A stretch of DNA of 63,156 nucleotides from an uncultured Porphyromonadaceae bacterium (GCA_902489275.1 CABTZK010000010.1:1-63156), one strand, 5' to 3'; shown: positions 23,948 through 32,789, numbered from the stretch's first letter. A program made the numbers and translations. The notes: generated from the letters alone by a model not told the origin.

Positions 23948-24742
23948 ATGAAACAGTATTTGGCCTTGCTACAGCACGTGCTCGACGACGGGGTCGTCAA
24001 GCATGACCGCACGGGCACGGGCACAAAGAGCATCTTTGGCTATCAGCTGCGTTGCAACCTGGAAGAGGGCTTCCCGTTGCTCACGACCAAGAAAGTGCAC
24101 CTCAAGAGCATTATCTACGAGTTGCTGTGGTTTTTGCAGGGCAACACCAACGTGCAATGGCTACAGCAACACGGGGTGCGCATCTGGAATGAGTGGGCCG
24201 ACGAGCAGGGCGACCTGGGACCCGTCTATGGGCACCAGTGGCGCTCGTGGCCCGACTATCAGGGCGGAACCATTGACCAAATCGGCCAAGTCGTGGAGCA
24301 AATTAAGCGGAATCCCGACTCGCGCCGCTTGTTGGTGAGCGCTTGGAACGTGGCCGAGGTCAGCAAGATGGCATTGCCGCCTTGCCACACGCTTTTCCAG
24401 TTCTATGTGGCCAATGGCCAGTTGAGCCTGCAACTCTACCAGCGCAGTGCCGACCTGTTTTTGGGCGTGCCTTTCAACATTGCCAGCTATGCCTTGCTGC
24501 TCATGATGGTGGCGCGCGTGACGGGATTGAAGGCGGGCGACTTCGTGCACACCTTTGGCGATGCGCACATCTACCTTAACCACTTGGAGCAGGTGCGGGA
24601 GCAACTGGGCCGCACGCCGCGCCCACTGCCCAGGATGCTGCTGAATCCGAAGGTGAAGAGCCTCTTTGACTACCAGTATGAGGATTTCCAGCTTGAGGGC
24701 TACAATCCCTACCCTGCCATTAAGGGGACAGTCTCGGTATAA
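23948..24742 (+). CDS. thyA: Thymidylate synthase
   Basis: Converts dUMP to dTMP with methylene-tetrahydrofolate, which it oxidises to dihydrofolate. The 264 residues equal the E. coli enzyme. Visible: HDRTGTGTKSIFG (start), DSRRLLVSAWN with the phosphate-binding arginine pair, ALPPCHTLFQFYV with the nucleophilic cysteine, QRSADLFLGVPFNIASYALL, and the C-terminal loop ending IKGTVSV (E. coli ends in APVAI). The downstream folA regenerates the folate it consumes. Confidence 0.98.
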   Translation: MKQYLALLQHVLDDGVVKHDRTGTGTKSIFGYQLRCNLEEGFPLLTTKKVHLKSIIYELLWFLQGNTNVQWLQQHGVRIWNEWADEQGDLGPVYGHQWRSWPDYQGGTIDQIGQVVEQIKRNPDSRRLLVSAWNVAEVSKMALPPCHTLFQFYVANGQLSLQLYQRSADLFLGVPFNIASYALLLMMVARVTGLKAGDFVHTFGDAHIYLNHLEQVREQLGRTPRPLPRMLLNPKVKSLFDYQYEDFQLEGYNPYPAIKGTVSV

Positions 24743-24761
24743 TCCAATTCGTTGCTAAAAA

Positions 24762-25274
24762 ATGGAACCCAAGAAGTTATCTGCAATTGTGGCAGTTGCC
24801 CGCGATGGAGCCATCGGCAAGGGCGGGCAGTTGCTGTGCCATCTTCCTGCCGACTTGAGGCACTTTAAAAACATCACCATGGGACACAGCATCATCATGG
24901 GACGCAAGACGTTTGAGTCTTTCCCCAAGGGACCGCTCCCCGGCCGGCAGAACATTGTGGTCACACGCAGTGACGCGTTCAGCCCCCATGGGGTGACGGT
25001 GGCTCACAGCATTGAGGAGGCCATCAAGGCCGCCGAGATGCCGGGAGAGGTGTTCGTCATTGGCGGCGCGCAACTCTATGCGCAAACGCTCGACCGGTGC
25101 GGCATCCTGCACCTCACGCGCCTGCATGCCACATTTGATGGCGCCGACGCGTTTTTCCCACACGTGAGTGATGAGGAATGGGTGACTTGTGAAAGCGAGG
25201 AGCATCGCGCCGACGAGAAGAATCCCGTTGATTACTCCTTTGTCACCCTCAAGCGCAAGGCCCCAAAACACTAA
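24762..25274 (+). CDS. folA: Dihydrofolate reductase with Cys in place of the conserved Trp
   Basis: Reduces dihydrofolate to tetrahydrofolate with NADPH. 170 residues, with KLSAIVAVARDGAIGKG (start strand), LPADLRHFKNI including the catalytic Asp31, IIMGRKTFESFP (NADPH loop), LPGRQNIVVTR and VIGGAQLYAQ. The position before LPAD that is almost always Trp (Trp22 in E. coli, MPWNLPAD) reads Cys26 here (QLLCHLPAD; codon TGC at 24837-24839). That Trp holds a water at the folate/trimethoprim site. Twenty bases after thyA; the stop lies three bases from the end of the converging MBL gene. Confidence 0.95.
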   Translation: MEPKKLSAIVAVARDGAIGKGGQLLCHLPADLRHFKNITMGHSIIMGRKTFESFPKGPLPGRQNIVVTRSDAFSPHGVTVAHSIEEAIKAAEMPGEVFVIGGAQLYAQTLDRCGILHLTRLHATFDGADAFFPHVSDEEWVTCESEEHRADEKNPVDYSFVTLKRKAPKH

Positions 25275-25277
25275 CCG

Positions 25278-26081
25278 TTACAGTTCAATCCTTTCAAGGT
25301 CGCTTGGAACGATGACGCGCCCGCTGTAGTGCTGCTTGGCCTCGGTCGTGTAGTTGAGCGCGCGCGTAGCCAGGTGCGTGTCCTCGGTGTGGTAGAGCAG
25401 CAGGTTTTTCACGCCCAGTTGCTCGGCCACCTTAGCCGAGTCGGCCACCGTGCTGTGATGCTTCTCGTAGGGGCGGAAAATCTCCCGGTCCTTGTAGAGG
25501 CAAAATGCCTCACACATCATCCAGTCGCAGCCTTTCACGTAGCGCTCGGTGCGCTCGTTGTAGGGCTCGTCGCCCAAGCATGCCAGGCGCTTGCCATCGG
25601 GCAGGGTGGCACTGAAGCCAAATTGCTTGGCCTTGGTGGAGCCAATGTCAAAAAACGTGACCTCTATGTCATCAATTGCCACTTCCTCGCCGTCGTGGAC
25701 TTCTTGCAGGGTGATGCCCTCGCCCAGCGCGCGGCTGATTTTGGCGGGCATGACCAAGTGGCAAATCTGCATCAAGGCGTCTCTCACCTCGTTGTGGCAG
25801 TATATCGTGAACTTCCCGTGATGTTTCCCATTGTGTATCATAGGTGAAATCTTGCGGATCATCCATATTGCGCCCAGCAAGTGATCGCTGTGGCAATGGG
25901 TGACAAAGAGGTGATGGATTTCCTCGAAGGCCACGCGGCCCCGATACAATTGGCGGAAGATGCCGTTGCCGCCTCCTGCATCGACCATGAGACCTCCCGC
26001 AGGTGTGCGCAAGTAGAAACAAGTGTTGTAGCAACGCGTGCACATGGCGTTGCCGGTACCCAGCATCATGATATGGCTCAT
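25278..26081 (-). CDS. MBL-fold metallo-hydrolase, RNase Z-like
   Basis: 267 residues from MSHIMMLGTGNAMCTRCYNT at 26081; the frame is open to 26183 but that part does not look coding. It has the metallo-beta-lactamase fold: MVDAGGGNGIFRQL, then THCHSDHLLGAIW (HxHxDH metal motif), a later LACLGDEPYNERTER, and ENHHST-type C-terminal histidines (EKHHSTVADSAKVAEQLG, LLLYHTED). This is the arrangement of the RNase Z / phosphodiesterase branch. Whether it processes tRNA 3' ends or acts on another phosphodiester cannot be decided here; the RNase Z exosite arm is not obvious. Confidence 0.8.
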   Translation of the reverse strand: MSHIMMLGTGNAMCTRCYNTCFYLRTPAGGLMVDAGGGNGIFRQLYRGRVAFEEIHHLFVTHCHSDHLLGAIWMIRKISPMIHNGKHHGKFTIYCHNEVRDALMQICHLVMPAKISRALGEGITLQEVHDGEEVAIDDIEVTFFDIGSTKAKQFGFSATLPDGKRLACLGDEPYNERTERYVKGCDWMMCEAFCLYKDREIFRPYEKHHSTVADSAKVAEQLGVKNLLLYHTEDTHLATRALNYTTEAKQHYSGRVIVPSDLERIEL

Positions 26082-26199
26082 TCGGTGTCGTTTTTTCTGT
26101 TTAACTTTTTGTTTTGTAAGGTTTCTTGTTGTGGCTGGAGATTCACGTTCCTTGCGTGATGCGCTGCCCATGTTGCAGGTCATGCTGCAAGTAACAGGG

Positions 26200-26207
26200 C
26201 AAATGTA
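26200..26207 (-). promoter_or_regulatory. -7 element TACATTTG of the MBL gene
   Basis: TACATTTG on the minus strand, about 118 bases before the start at 26081, so a leader of roughly 110 bases. It faces away from the plus-strand element at 26274. Confidence 0.5.
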
Positions 26208-26273
26208 CGAAAAATTTACGATTTGATGTGCCCGCCAGGGTGTATTTGCAACTGGGTTGCATGATTTTTAGCC

Positions 26274-26281
26274 TATCTTTG
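26274..26281 (+). promoter_or_regulatory. -7 element TATCTTTG of the P-type ATPase gene
   Basis: TATCTTTG, a consensus match; transcription would start around 26287, at the first in-frame ATG, supporting the later start at 26332. A TTTG at 26245-26248 lies 25 bases upstream, somewhat too far. Confidence 0.55.
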
Positions 26282-26331
26282 CACTAATGATTGGGCTTGA
26301 GGGCTCAAGGCAACTCAAAAAACCACTTGAT

Positions 26332-28227
26332 ATGGAAAAAGAACATCAAACGAAACTGACGAGAATTATCGCTGCAAGCGTGCTGCTGGTAGCCGCCTGT
26401 GTGGTGGAGAGAAACACAAGTCTGCCGCTGTGGCAACTTTTACTCATCTATTTAGTACCCTATTTAGTAGCTGGTTACGATGTGCTGCTCGAAACGGCCG
26501 AGAATATTGTCCATGGTGAAGTGTTCGATGAGGACTTCTTGATGGGTGTGGCCACGCTGGGCGCGCTTGCTATTGGCTTCTTGCCTGGGGCTGAGCACCA
26601 ATTTCCCGAGGCGGTGTTTGTCATGCTGTTTTTCCAGGTGGGCGAGCTTTTTGAGCACGTTGCCGAGGGGCGCAGCCGCAGGTCGATTTCGGCATTGATG
26701 GACATTCGCCCCGATACCGCGCGCGTGCTCCGAAATGGCGCGGCACTTGTGGTCGACCCTCGCACGGTTGAGGTGGGAGAGACCATCATCATTCAGCCAG
26801 GCGAGCGCATAGCCTTGGATGGTGTCGTCATCGAAGGCCATTCAAGCCTCGACACTGTGGCGCTCACGGGCGAGAGCGTGCCGCGCAGCGTGAAAGAGGG
26901 CGAAAATGTGATTTCGGGGTGCGTCAACTTGACGGGTTTGCTCAAGGTGCGTGCCACTAAGGTCTTTGGCGAGTCCACTGCCAGCAAGATTCTTGACTTG
27001 GTGGAGCATGCCAGTGCGAGCAAGAGCGAGAGTGAGCATTTCATTTCCCGGTTTGCCAGGGTCTACACGCCCACAGTTGTCGTTCTGGCCCTGGTTTTGG
27101 CTCTTGTCCCGCCGCTCGTCACTGGCGACTGGGTCACGTGGATCTACCGGGGACTCATCTTCCTGGTGGTCTCATGCCCTTGCGCGCTGGTGGTCTCGAT
27201 ACCCCTCACGTTCTTTAGCGGCATTGGCGGCGCCAGCAAGAGCGGCATCTTGGTGAAAGGCTCCAATTACCTGGAGGCCTTGGCGCACGTTGACGTTGCC
27301 GTGTTTGACAAGACGGGTACGTTGACGAAAGGCGTGTTTGAGGTCACTGCTGTTCATCCTGATAACATCAACGAAACAGAGTTGCTGCACCTGGCAGCTC
27401 ACGTGGAGCGTCACAGCAACCATCCCATTGCCGTCTCGCTGCGTGACGCTTATCCTGACGAGTCCGATAACTGCTCGGTAGAAAACGTGGAGGAAGTTAC
27501 CGGCCAGGGGGTCAAGGCTGTTGTGAATGGGCGAGCCGTTGTGGTGGGCAACGACAGGATGATGAACGCGGTGGGCGTGGCCATGACGGAGTGTGCCGAG
27601 TGCCAACACCTTGCTGGCACGGTGGTTCATGTAGCTATCGAGGGAGAGTATGCCGGTCACATCGTGATTAGCGACCGCATGAAAGACGACAGCAAGGAGG
27701 CCATTGCCGCGCTCAGGCAAGCCGGCGTGAGGCGCGTGGTCATGCTCACGGGCGACCATGAGCGCGTGGGGGCTGCTGTGGCTGCCCAACTTGGGCTTGA
27801 TGAGTATCATGCCGAGTTGCTCCCAGCCGACAAGGTTACTCGGGTGGAGCAGCTGCTGCAAGCAACGGCTCCGGGAAAGAAATTGGCATTTGTGGGCGAT
27901 GGCATCAACGATGCTCCCGTGCTTGCCCGATCCGATGTGGGCATTGCCATGGGCGCGCTGGGCAGCGATGCCGCCATCGAGGCGGCCGATGTGGTGCTCA
28001 TGGACGACCATCCAGCCAAGATAGCCGTTGGCATCAAAATAGGCAAGAAAACGCTTAGGATTGCGCGTGAGAACGTGGTGTTCTCTATCGGGGTCAAGGT
28101 GGGGATTCTCGTCTTGGCCGCGGTGGGCGTTGCGGGAATGACGCTGGCGGTGTTTGGCGATGTGGGTGTGCTCGTTCTCGCTGTGTTGAATGCCACCCGT
28201 GCCCTGAAAACGGAGAAAAAACCGTAA
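26332..28227 (+). CDS. P1B-type ATPase, Zn2+/Cd2+ class, heavy-metal exporter
   Basis: 631 residues starting MEKEHQTKLTR. It lacks the N-terminal HMA metal-binding domain. Landmarks: LTGESVPRS (actuator TGE), SCPCALVVSIP with the CPC metal motif near residue 282, VFDKTGTLTKG (phosphorylated Asp), HSNHPIAVSLRD (HP motif), MLTGDHERVGAA and VGDGINDAPVLARSDVGIAMG. Near the end GVKVGILV carries a lysine and FGDVGVLVLAVLNATRAL an aspartate, the pair that in ZntA-type pumps marks P1B-2 (Zn2+/Cd2+/Pb2+) specificity. It therefore probably exports zinc or cadmium. It is monocistronic. Confidence 0.93.
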   Translation: MEKEHQTKLTRIIAASVLLVAACVVERNTSLPLWQLLLIYLVPYLVAGYDVLLETAENIVHGEVFDEDFLMGVATLGALAIGFLPGAEHQFPEAVFVMLFFQVGELFEHVAEGRSRRSISALMDIRPDTARVLRNGAALVVDPRTVEVGETIIIQPGERIALDGVVIEGHSSLDTVALTGESVPRSVKEGENVISGCVNLTGLLKVRATKVFGESTASKILDLVEHASASKSESEHFISRFARVYTPTVVVLALVLALVPPLVTGDWVTWIYRGLIFLVVSCPCALVVSIPLTFFSGIGGASKSGILVKGSNYLEALAHVDVAVFDKTGTLTKGVFEVTAVHPDNINETELLHLAAHVERHSNHPIAVSLRDAYPDESDNCSVENVEEVTGQGVKAVVNGRAVVVGNDRMMNAVGVAMTECAECQHLAGTVVHVAIEGEYAGHIVISDRMKDDSKEAIAALRQAGVRRVVMLTGDHERVGAAVAAQLGLDEYHAELLPADKVTRVEQLLQATAPGKKLAFVGDGINDAPVLARSDVGIAMGALGSDAAIEAADVVLMDDHPAKIAVGIKIGKKTLRIARENVVFSIGVKVGILVLAAVGVAGMTLAVFGDVGVLVLAVLNATRALKTEKKP

Positions 28228-28270
28228 GGGAATACAGGGCATCAGGCTCATTGTGCCCGGCCTGCGCCTT

Positions 28271-28318
28271 AAAAACAGGGCGCGCCTCATTTGAACACAT
28301 GGGGCGCGCCCTGTTTTT
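28271..28318. terminator. Perfect 16-bp bidirectional terminator
   Basis: AAAAACAGGGCGCGCC (28271-28286) and GGCGCGCCCTGTTTTT (28303-28318) form a perfect stem with U-tracts on both strands, between the converging P-ATPase and der genes. Confidence 0.9.
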
Positions 28319-28332
28319 GGCGGGGAAATGAC

Positions 28333-29646
28333 TTATTTTTGCCGGAAAAAGAGGTTGATAGGCGTTCCTGTGAAGTTCCAGCGCTCGCGAATCTTGTTTT
28401 CGAGGTAGCGCTTGTAGGGGCTTTTTATCCACTGCGGCAAGTTGCAGAAAAACACAAACGAGGGCACGCGCGCCTCCTTGAGCATGGTCACATACTTGAT
28501 TTTGACCGTCTTGCCCTTGATGGCTGGCGGTGGATAGGCGCCGATGATTTCCTGAATCGCATTGTTGAGCTGCGAGGTGGGAATGATCGTTTTGCGGTTG
28601 TTATACACGCCGATAGCCTCTTGCAACACCTTGAAAATGCGTTGCTTGGTGAGCGCGCTACCAAAGATAATGGGAAAATCGGTGAAGGGGGAAAGTCGCT
28701 CGCGAATGGTTGCCTCAAAGTACTTGATAGACTGCCGGCTCTTGTCGTGGGCCACATCCCACTTGTTGACGAGTACGATGAGCCCCTTGCGGTTTTTCTC
28801 GATAATGGAGAAGATGTTCACGTCCTGACTCTCGATGCCACGGGTGGCGTCGATGAGCAAGATGCACACGTCGCTGTACTCGATGGAGCGAATGGAGCGC
28901 AGCACCGAGTAGTACTCAATGTCCTCGTTCACTTTCCCTTTCTTGCGTATGCCAGCCGTGTCGACCAGGTAGAAGTTGAAGCCAAACTTGTTGTAGCGCG
29001 AGTAGATGCTGTCGCGTGTCGTGCCTGCAATGTCGGTCACGATGTTGCGCTGCTCGTCCATGAGCGAGTTGATGAGGCTCGATTTTCCGGCGTTAGGGCG
29101 TCCCACGATGGCAAACCGGGGCAGCTCCTCGTCGAGCGCGTTCTCGTCTTTTTCCGGCATGAGGCGCACAACCTCGTCGAGCAAGTCGCCCGTGCCCGTG
29201 CCGCTGATTGCCGAGATAGAGAATGGCTTGCCTAATCCCAAAGCGTAGAACTCAGGCTCCATGTAGATGCTCTCGTTGTTGTCGTCCTTATTGGTGACAA
29301 CAACCACTGGCTTGGCTGACTTGCGCAGGATTTCGGCCACATGGTCGTCAAGGTCAGTGATGCCGCCCTTGATGTCGACCATGAATAAAATCACGTCGGC
29401 CTCTTCGATAGCGAGTTCCACTTGCTTGTTGATTTCGCTTTCAAAGATGTCCTCACTGTTCACAACCCATCCTCCCGTGTCGACAACGCTCATTTCCATG
29501 CCGTTCCAATCGGTTTTGCCATACTGGCGGTCACGTGTGGTGCCGCTGGTGTTGTTGACGATGGCTGCACGTGTTTTCGTGAGGCGGTTAAAGAGTGTGG
29601 ACTTGCCTACGTTAGGGCGTCCCACGATGGCTATTAATCTTCCCAT
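28333..29646 (-). CDS. der: Ribosome assembly GTPase Der (EngA)
   Basis: Essential double-GTPase for 50S subunit maturation. 437 residues from MGRLIAIVGRPNVGKST at 29646. G domain 1 has GRPNVGKST, TRDRQYG and DTGGWV; domain 2 has GRPNAGKSSL, TRDSIYSRY and DTAGIRKKG; both have NKxD motifs (VTNKDDNN and LVNKWD). The C-terminal KH-like domain ends in RERWNFTGTPINLFFR, the standard Der ending. ATG 29646 is chosen because it directly starts the first G domain. Era lies just upstream on the same strand; together with fabH, rpmF and yceD they form a housekeeping cluster. Confidence 0.97.
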   Translation of the reverse strand: MGRLIAIVGRPNVGKSTLFNRLTKTRAAIVNNTSGTTRDRQYGKTDWNGMEMSVVDTGGWVVNSEDIFESEINKQVELAIEEADVILFMVDIKGGITDLDDHVAEILRKSAKPVVVVTNKDDNNESIYMEPEFYALGLGKPFSISAISGTGTGDLLDEVVRLMPEKDENALDEELPRFAIVGRPNAGKSSLINSLMDEQRNIVTDIAGTTRDSIYSRYNKFGFNFYLVDTAGIRKKGKVNEDIEYYSVLRSIRSIEYSDVCILLIDATRGIESQDVNIFSIIEKNRKGLIVLVNKWDVAHDKSRQSIKYFEATIRERLSPFTDFPIIFGSALTKQRIFKVLQEAIGVYNNRKTIIPTSQLNNAIQEIIGAYPPPAIKGKTVKIKYVTMLKEARVPSFVFFCNLPQWIKSPYKRYLENKIRERWNFTGTPINLFFRQK

Positions 29647-29749
29647 TTGTGTTCTTTTTTTCTCCATCGGTCACACTGGCATTCACTCTGTGGGTGTAAC
29701 CTTGGTCGTTTGTTAATCATTTTGTCAGTCACGCTATGGACGAGGAGGG

Positions 29750-30631
29750 CTACTCGATATATCCAAAAGCCTTGAGTTTGGCTTCTTGGTTGCGCCAGTC
29801 CTTCTCTACCTTGACATAGAGTTGGAGGTAAACGTGCTTTTCAAAGAATTTCTCGATGTCCTTTCGGGCTTCGATGCCCACGCGCTTGAGTTTGTTGCCC
29901 TTGTGCCCAATGATGATGCCTTTCTGGCTGTCGCGCTCTACATAGATGACCGCCATGATGTGCAGGTCTTTCTCTTGCTCGTCAAATTTTTCGACGATGA
30001 CTTGTGTGGCGTATGGCACTTCCTTGTCGTAGTTGAGCAGGATTTTCTCGCGTATGATTTCGGTCACGAAGAAACGGCTTGAGCGGTCGGTCAAGGCATC
30101 CTTGCCAAAGTAGGGCGGATTCTCGGGCAGCAACTCAATGATGCGTTTCATGATCTGGTCCACATTGAAGTTCTCCTTGGCGCTCGTGGGGTAAATCTCG
30201 GCGGTGGGCAGCAAGGCGTGCCATTGATCCACAAGTTTCACCAGGTCGTCTTGCCCGCTTAGTAAGTCAATCTTGTTGATAACCAGCAAGATCGGAATTT
30301 TTTCCTTGGCCACTTTATCGAGAAAGTCCTTGTTCTTGTCCACGGTCTCAATCACGTCGGTGACATAGAGCAGGACATCGGCATCGGTGAGTGCGCCTTT
30401 GGAATATTCCAGCATGCTCTCTTGCAGCTTGAACTTGGGCTTGAGCACTCCGGGAGTGTCAGAGAAAACGATTTGGTAGTCCTCGCCGTTCACGATGCCC
30501 ATGATGCGGTGGCGTGTGGTCTGCGCCTTGCTGGTGATGATGGAGAGGCGTTCGCCCACCAGCAGGTTGCTCAAGGTTGACTTCCCGACATTGGGATTTC
30601 CTACAATATTTACAAAACCGGCTCGATGCAT
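29750..30631 (-). CDS. era: GTPase Era
   Basis: Binds the 3' end of 16S rRNA and aids 30S assembly. 293 residues: MHRAGFVNIVGNPNVGKST (G1), TTRHRIMGIVNGED (G2), SDTPGVLKP (G3), VINKIDLL (G4), PTSAKENFNVD (G5), and a C-terminal KH domain with AVIYVERDSQKGIIIGHKG. It ends KLKAFGYIE. It lies about 100 bases upstream of der and 160 bases downstream of fabH. Confidence 0.97.
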   Translation of the reverse strand: MHRAGFVNIVGNPNVGKSTLSNLLVGERLSIITSKAQTTRHRIMGIVNGEDYQIVFSDTPGVLKPKFKLQESMLEYSKGALTDADVLLYVTDVIETVDKNKDFLDKVAKEKIPILLVINKIDLLSGQDDLVKLVDQWHALLPTAEIYPTSAKENFNVDQIMKRIIELLPENPPYFGKDALTDRSSRFFVTEIIREKILLNYDKEVPYATQVIVEKFDEQEKDLHIMAVIYVERDSQKGIIIGHKGNKLKRVGIEARKDIEKFFEKHVYLQLYVKVEKDWRNQEAKLKAFGYIE

Positions 30632-30789
30632 AATGTTGTGGGTTCGTTATTGTTGAGGACAATGGGCGTTTTGCCCCCGAATTTGATTTTTTGATAAAAA
30701 ACAAAATGCATCGCGTGGTGAGCAGTAGTGATGCATTTTATATCATGAGTTTAGAGATTGAGCCATTCAATTTCTAATCTCGCGTCCTA

Positions 30790-31782
30790 TTACATACCCC
30801 AAACGAGGTAGACAGCGCCCCAGGTGAACCCGGCGCCAAAGGCGGTGAGGATGATTTTATCTCCTTTTTTGAACTTGTCACGGCTCTCCGACATGCACAC
30901 GGGGATGGTGGCTGCGCTGGTGTTGCCGTGGTCCTGGATGTTAATCAGAACCTTGTCCTTGTCGATGCCCAACCGGTCGCCCACAGCCTCGATGATGCGC
31001 AAGTTGGCCTGGTGAGGGATGAACCATTGAATGTCGCCGTGGGTGAGCCCATTGCGCGCCATCACCTCGCGGCTTGAGGTGAGCATGTCAATCACCGCGT
31101 GCTTGTAGACCGCCCGCCCTTCCTGATAGAGGAAATGCTCTCTGGCATCGACGGTGGCGTGAGTGGCCGGCCGGGCGCTGCCGCCAGCCTTGTAGACGAG
31201 GTGCTTGATGCCCTCGCCGTTCACGTGGAACACGCCGTCGATGATGCCCATGCCTTCTTCTTCGGTGGGCTCAATGAGTACAGCGCCTGCCGCGTCGCCA
31301 AATAGCGTGCACGTGGCCCGGTCCTCATAGTCGACCATGCTTGTCATCTTCTCGGGGCAACACACGATGACTTTCTTGTAGATGCCCGCTTTCACGTAGG
31401 CCGCAGCGTCGTAGATGCCAATGAGGAAGCCGCAGCATGCACCTTGAATGTCGTAGGCGTAGCATTTTTTCTCCATTCCCAAATGATGGGCGATGATAGA
31501 GGCTGTCGACGGGAAGCGGTAGTCGGGGTTTGACGTTGGGCAGATGAGCAAGTCCACATCATCAGGATTGGTGTTGGTCTCCTCTAACAGTCGCTTGACG
31601 CACTTGATACCCAGGTAAGACGAGCCTGCATCTTTTTTCAAGACATGGCGCACTTTGATTCCAACCCTGGTTGTAATCCACTCGTCGTTGGTGTCGACCA
31701 TCTTGGCCAAATCGTCGTTGGTGAGCAAGTCTTCGGGCAGATAATGGGATAAGCCTGTAATTTTTGCGTTTAGCATAGTCAT
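30790..31782 (-). CDS. fabH: 3-oxoacyl-ACP synthase III
   Basis: Starts fatty-acid synthesis by joining acetyl-CoA (or a branched primer) to malonyl-ACP. 330 residues. Catalytic triad visible: Cys in QGACCGFLIGIYDAA, His in WFIPHQANLRII, Asn in NIQDHGNTSAATIP. The end, AFGAGFTWGAVYLVWGM, is the usual FabH end. The ATG at 31776 is an alternative start. It follows rpmF, as in the widespread yceD-rpmF-fabH arrangement; plsX is not between them here. Confidence 0.96.
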   Translation of the reverse strand: MTMLNAKITGLSHYLPEDLLTNDDLAKMVDTNDEWITTRVGIKVRHVLKKDAGSSYLGIKCVKRLLEETNTNPDDVDLLICPTSNPDYRFPSTASIIAHHLGMEKKCYAYDIQGACCGFLIGIYDAAAYVKAGIYKKVIVCCPEKMTSMVDYEDRATCTLFGDAAGAVLIEPTEEEGMGIIDGVFHVNGEGIKHLVYKAGGSARPATHATVDAREHFLYQEGRAVYKHAVIDMLTSSREVMARNGLTHGDIQWFIPHQANLRIIEAVGDRLGIDKDKVLINIQDHGNTSAATIPVCMSESRDKFKKGDKIILTAFGAGFTWGAVYLVWGM

Positions 31783-31888
31783 GTTCTTGTTGTTAAAAGC
31801 AAGTATATCCTAAATAGCACCTTTTAGCAGCGTTATTTAGGATACACAACACAATGATAATTGCTTGCTGAACAAGGCAAAACTGCAT

Positions 31889-32074
31889 TTAGAGTGATGC
31901 CTCTTCGCCCGTTACCTTCTTGCCGCGGTAATAACCGCATTCGGGGCAAACGGTGTGATAAATGTGCCATGCGCCGCAGTTAGGGCATTGAGCGATGGTG
32001 GGCGCTACAGCCACGTCGTGCGTGCGGCGCTTGGCTGTGCGAGTCTTTGATTGTCTACGTTTAGGATGTGCCAT
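31889..32074 (-). CDS. rpmF: 50S ribosomal protein L32
   Basis: 61 residues: MAHPKRRQSKTRTAKRRTHD at the start and a four-cysteine zinc ribbon (CPNCGAWH ... CPECGYYRG). This is the cysteine-containing (C+) L32 form. It ends 15 bases after the upstream yceD stop and is followed by fabH. Confidence 0.97.
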   Translation of the reverse strand: MAHPKRRQSKTRTAKRRTHDVAVAPTIAQCPNCGAWHIYHTVCPECGYYRGKKVTGEEASL

Positions 32075-32089
32075 TTTCTTTTATTGTTT

Positions 32090-32650
32090 TTAGTTCTTAT
32101 CTTTTAGTGTCTTGAGCGCTTCCCAGCGAGGGTCGTCGCCCAAGGTGAAATTGCCGTGTTGGGTCTCGTCGGTGTTGCGCATCGCGTGGTCGTCGGCCAG
32201 ATGATGGGCGCGGTGCGCTTCCAGGCAGCTTGCCATTTGGACATTGCACTCGCCGTCGGGGTGCACGTGCTTGATCGGTATGGTGAGCAGCACTGTGTCG
32301 CGCATGAGGGGCGCCAAGTCAAGCATCCGCCACGTGCCCGGAATCTCGAGCGTGTTGTCGCGACTGTCGTCGAACGTATCGCCTTCTTTCACGCTCAGGT
32401 GATAGGTCGTGTCGACAGGCAGCACCATGCTGTCTAAGCAGCGGTCGCATGGGATGGTGACGTTTCCTTTCAGGATGAAGTCTAATTGAAACGTGTCGTC
32501 ACTCTTGCGGCTGGCTGTGACCATGGCTTCCACGCTTGCCTCGCGGATTTCGGTCGCTTCTATGCCATTGAAAAAAGGAGCATCCAAGTGATAGCTAAAC
32601 TCTTGAATACCAAGCGACAAACTGTTAAGTGGCAACTTGTATGAGGCCAT
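32090..32650 (-). CDS. DUF177 / YceD family protein
   Basis: 186 residues. YceD-like proteins are encoded beside rpmF in most bacteria and are linked to 23S rRNA maturation or processing. Visible: LSLGIQEFSYHLDAPFF, TIPCDRCLDSMVLPV (the conserved CDRC pair), LEIPGTWRMLDLAPLMRDT and HPDGECNVQ (second Cys region), which together form the family's CxxC...C pattern. It is first in the yceD-rpmF-fabH-era-der set. Confidence 0.88.
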   Translation of the reverse strand: MASYKLPLNSLSLGIQEFSYHLDAPFFNGIEATEIREASVEAMVTASRKSDDTFQLDFILKGNVTIPCDRCLDSMVLPVDTTYHLSVKEGDTFDDSRDNTLEIPGTWRMLDLAPLMRDTVLLTIPIKHVHPDGECNVQMASCLEAHRAHHLADDHAMRNTDETQHGNFTLGDDPRWEALKTLKDKN

Positions 32651-32681
32651 TTTCCTGTCGTTTTTACGTTAAAAATCGGCA

Positions 32682-32712
32682 CAAAGGTAGTAACATTCTT
32701 GCTAATAATCAA
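32682..32712 (-). promoter_or_regulatory. Promoter of yceD-rpmF-fabH
   Basis: On the minus strand TTG (32712-32710), 20 bases, TACCTTTG (32689-32682), about 32 bases before the yceD start at 32650. Confidence 0.65.
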
Positions 32713-32789
32713 GATTTTGGCTGAAAATTTCATTTTTCGCCATGCAGGCACGCCTCTCTTGACCATTGGCACCGCGTCGCCGATGATTT

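Noticed and set aside
30790..32650. Missing plsX between rpmF and fabH as an anomaly
   Set aside because: Bacteroidota commonly have yceD-rpmF-fabH without plsX in between, so the absence is not unusual.
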